From NCBI GenBank assembly GCA_947494435.1, contig CANLUY010000001.1, positions 1,478,001 through 1,542,000 on the forward strand: a DNA stretch of 64,000 nt, given 5' to 3'. The DNA comes from an uncultured Litoreibacter sp. (GTDB lineage Bacteria > Pseudomonadota > Alphaproteobacteria > Rhodobacterales > Rhodobacteraceae). The position numbers and the translations under genes are program-made. The notes below the pieces were generated by a model. It saw nothing but the letters and a program-made list of their open reading frames with translations. It had not been told where the DNA came from and searched no databases. Within the stretch, counting starts at the first letter, position 1; each line of letters opens with the position of its first letter. Positions 61,929 to 64,000 of the stretch are shown here, piece after piece.

Positions 61929-62633
61929 TCAGTTCGTTTCCACGACCAACAGTTTGCAGCGTTTGCTGCGCTCCGGGAAAATTGTTCGGGTCATGAAGTG
62001 CGATTTCACATCAAGATGTGCACAGATCTTGTCAGCGCGATCCTGCGTGATGACGTCATCAAACACATAGGTGCAACCTTTACCACCGAGCGTCACGAGG
62101 CGTGGCAAGTTATCCTTGATCTCTGTGTCGTCATGCGTGGCATCGCAAAAGATCATCTTATACTTACGCGACATCGGGCAGGTGTTGAAATCACCGCGAA
62201 CAATGTTCGTGACATAGGGGAGAAGCCTGTTTTCTTTCAGGTTGCGGATTAAAACGGCGATAGTGCCGCCCGGATGGTAGACGGCATCCATAACCCGGCC
62301 TTGGTCTTTATTGGGCTTGAGTTGTTCATCAAAGCGTTCACGCCATTCCGCAACACTGGTGATGCCGTAGTCGATCGTGTCGAAGTAAACAGGTTTGCCG
62401 CCTGCCGCCTCACGCTCGCGCAAGCCAAGAAGCATGGCTGTCGTAGAGCGCCCGAGCCAAGGCCCGACTTCAAGGACTGGTCCAGTGGTCTTGCGTGCGA
62501 CGTTGAACAGTAAGCGCAGGTCGTTGGCTGACATCCACCCATTGGGCCAATTGGTCGTGAGGTTTGGAAGGCCATGTTCGAAGTACGCACCTATGTCGGG
62601 TGCGACCAGTTTGTTTACATCTTGTTTGCTCAT
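61929..62633 (-). CDS. Class I SAM-dependent methyltransferase
   Basis: A 234-residue protein of the Methyltransf_24 kind. The SAM-binding motif I is VLEVGPWLGRSTTAML (~53-68), with an acidic residue in VYFDTIDYG (motif II), VRGDFN (motif III) and MIFCDATHDDTEIKDNLPRL (motif IV, a DxxH-like stretch also seen in this group). The target is unknown. It is divergent from the PilJ-domain gene and 115 bases upstream of tauR on the same strand. Confidence 0.85.
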   Translation of the reverse strand: MSKQDVNKLVAPDIGAYFEHGLPNLTTNWPNGWMSANDLRLLFNVARKTTGPVLEVGPWLGRSTTAMLLGLREREAAGGKPVYFDTIDYGITSVAEWRERFDEQLKPNKDQGRVMDAVYHPGGTIAVLIRNLKENRLLPYVTNIVRGDFNTCPMSRKYKMIFCDATHDDTEIKDNLPRLVTLGGKGCTYVFDDVITQDRADKICAHLDVKSHFMTRTIFPERSKRCKLLVVETN

Positions 62634-62992
62634 TATGTGCTCCTGCTCAAAATAGATATGCGTTTGCCCGGCTGGGGCCGGAGCAAAACACGTGCCGAAT
62701 TGGCTTTGGTTCTTAATGCGAATTTATCGTTTCAAATTAGGCGACAATTCGACTGACATGGGGTGTCTGTTGGGCAATTTGGAGCGACAAGCGAGGGCTG
62801 GTGCGTGCGTTAGCTCGGGCTTGGAGTGGGGCGGCTTTTGGGCCGAAATGTGTCGAAACTTTGTTGCCGGATGCGAAACGCTTAGTTTCATCGAGTTTTC
62901 TATAGAAAAATGTTAGGCATTTTTGTGTCACGTTTCGTGTGCTGTCCGAACGACTCGACAGGGCCGAACGAAATACACTGGGGATGTAGACC
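62634..62992. other. Divergent intergenic region
   Basis: This 359-base region separates the methyltransferase and PilJ-domain genes, which are divergent, so it must hold two promoters. Visible structure is limited to a weak AT-rich hairpin AAAAATG-TTAGG-CATTTTT (62916-62934). No convincing gene or RNA was seen. Confidence 0.5.
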
Positions 62993-63931
62993 ATGCGGAA
63001 TTTGAACTGGCGTAAGTCGATAGGCGCATGCGTGCTAATTTTCGGACAGACTTCTTCCGTGTCGCTGGCGGACAGCGTTGGGGGTCAGGCGTGGGATAAC
63101 ATCGCCTTGAATGTGACTGTGGAGGCGGATGCGCCTTTGGCCACAGATGACTTGGTTGCTGCAGACCGCTTGAGACACTTGAGCCGTGAGATACCAGCGC
63201 TTGCGTGTTTGAGCGCTTTGCCGAATATGCGCGGTAGAATCGAGCCGCGCATGGTGAGCGCAAATGAAGAGTTCGTACATGCGCTGACAGTTTTGGAATA
63301 CGGGCATTACGGAAACTTTGACAGACGCAACGATTTGAAGCCGGGCGTGCTGCGCGACATCTCGGCTGTAAAAGACATGTGGCGGCCGATCAGCAGAGCT
63401 GTGCGTGATGTCGGCTCTGATAGGTCTGAGGCGTCTGCGTCACTTGTTGAGGCGGGAAGTGTTGTGCTTCATGACCTGACGCTGGACCTTTATGCACAGG
63501 TCCAAACGCTTAACAGCAATTCGTTTGAGTTAAGCACGCGCAATGCGGTTCTTATCGATGTGGCTGGAAGGCCCGAGATGCTGTTGCATGAGATGATTCA
63601 GGTCAGTTGTGATTTGGCGACTGGCAATGACGACTTGGCAAAATTGGAGCATCTCAAAACGCTTGCGACGCGCTTTGAGCAGACTTTGACGGTTCTATCC
63701 GCGGGCATGCCGCAAGCGGGTGTGGTACCGCCCCCGACAGAAGCAATTGTAGATAAGCTTCAGCTTGTTCAAAATGTGTGGGAGTGGATGGATGTATCTG
63801 GCGATCTGTCAAACAGTTCCAAAACGGAAGATGTGCGATGGAGTGAGTTCTGCCATCACCTGACACAGATTGATAAGGTGCTTGCTGGTTTGGTTGAGCT
63901 TTATGCCGATCAGTCCAAGCCAGTCCTCTAG
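62993..63931 (+). CDS. Periplasmic protein with PilJ/NarX-like N-terminal sensor domain
   Basis: A 312-residue protein with signal peptide (SIGACVLIFGQTSSVSLA). Two weakly similar halves each carry an E-x-(V/H)-type helix set; the second shows NAVLIDVAGRPEMLLHEMIQVSCDLATG, which resembles the AGRQRMLSQRM core of the type IV pilus chemotaxis (PilJ) and NarX sensor domain, with the usual Gln-Arg replaced. No kinase or transducer part follows, so it is a stand-alone ligand-binding or periplasmic accessory protein. Only a remote family match is claimed. A terminator follows. Confidence 0.7.
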   Translation: MRNLNWRKSIGACVLIFGQTSSVSLADSVGGQAWDNIALNVTVEADAPLATDDLVAADRLRHLSREIPALACLSALPNMRGRIEPRMVSANEEFVHALTVLEYGHYGNFDRRNDLKPGVLRDISAVKDMWRPISRAVRDVGSDRSEASASLVEAGSVVLHDLTLDLYAQVQTLNSNSFELSTRNAVLIDVAGRPEMLLHEMIQVSCDLATGNDDLAKLEHLKTLATRFEQTLTVLSAGMPQAGVVPPPTEAIVDKLQLVQNVWEWMDVSGDLSNSSKTEDVRWSEFCHHLTQIDKVLAGLVELYADQSKPVL

Positions 63932-63951
63932 CAACTCGGTATACTCAAACG

Positions 63952-63990
63952 AAAAAGGGCCTATGGCAGTTCAACCATAGGCCCTTTTCG
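63952..63990 (+). terminator. Strong terminator after the PilJ-domain gene
   Basis: AAAAGGGCCTATGG and CCATAGGCCCTTTT form a perfect 14-base stem around CAGTTCAA, followed by CG. The A and T tracts let it act in both directions. Confidence 0.9.
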
Positions 63991-64000
63991 TATGGTTTGA

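Noticed and set aside
62692-62994. Small open frames (74 and 85 residues) in the divergent gap
   Set aside because: They overlap each other on opposite strands and have no ribosome site or recognisable motif.

Overview
The window reads as chromosome of a marine alphaproteobacterium of the Rhodobacteraceae (roseobacter group). The signs are the family-typical proteins: a membrane-anchored cytochrome c that starts MFDTMTFTKI like cytochrome c-y/c552, a MocR-type TauR regulator with Xsc, TRAP transporters, a Yej-type peptide importer, a dnaX-ybaB-recR group and a compact SRP RNA. Gene density is high, with many ATGA and TGATG overlaps. No phage, transposase, CRISPR array or conjugation gene was seen.

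Layout. Positions 1-19980 are mostly core: the end of a HAD hydrolase; recR, ybaB and dnaX with an extra membrane gene inserted; a TetR/DUF202 pair divergent from an alpha/beta hydrolase; SRP RNA; nudC; pheA; a membrane cytochrome c; a yejABEF-like peptide ABC operon; a D,D-carboxypeptidase; an MscS channel; an FAD-linked 2-hydroxyacid dehydrogenase; and a CAU-anticodon tRNA. Positions 19979-32374 form a galactoside locus: GH36 alpha-galactosidase, GH42 beta-galactosidase, a sugar ABC importer, an IclR regulator, and an oxidative (De Ley-Doudoroff) galactose route with an SDR dehydrogenase, SMP-30 lactonase, KDGal kinase and KDPGal aldolase. The galactonate dehydratase step is absent. Positions 33262-45769 form a second sugar locus: DeoR regulator, TRAP transporter, and a tightly overlapped run of peroxidase, PfkB kinase, LacD/YihT-type aldolase, FucI-type isomerase, Gfo/Idh/MocA protein, aldose epimerase and aldehyde dehydrogenase.

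The second locus is the most interesting part. Function by function it matches the E. coli yih sulfoquinovose (sulfo-EMP) operon: DeoR regulator, YihV-like kinase, YihT-like aldolase and YihR-like mutarotase. The YihS isomerase, YihQ glycosidase, YihU reductase and MFS porters appear to be replaced by a FucI-fold isomerase, a Gfo/Idh/MocA protein (the family that includes NAD-dependent sulfoquinovosidases), an aldehyde dehydrogenase and a TRAP importer. About 7 kb further on, positions 51912-61814 hold tauR, xsc, pta, a TauE/SafE exporter and soeABC, which take sulfoacetaldehyde to acetyl phosphate plus sulfite and oxidise sulfite to sulfate.

Taken together, the window may encode use of the head groups of the three thylakoid glycolipids (mono- and digalactosyl- and sulfoquinovosyl-glycerol) from phytoplankton. 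The link from sulfolactate to sulfoacetaldehyde is not in the window. This whole-window reading is inference. The single-gene family calls are much firmer. Between the sulfonate modules lie a diverged M19 dipeptidase with two proteins of unknown function, and an iron ABC permease and binding protein. The window ends with a SAM methyltransferase and a PilJ-domain periplasmic protein.
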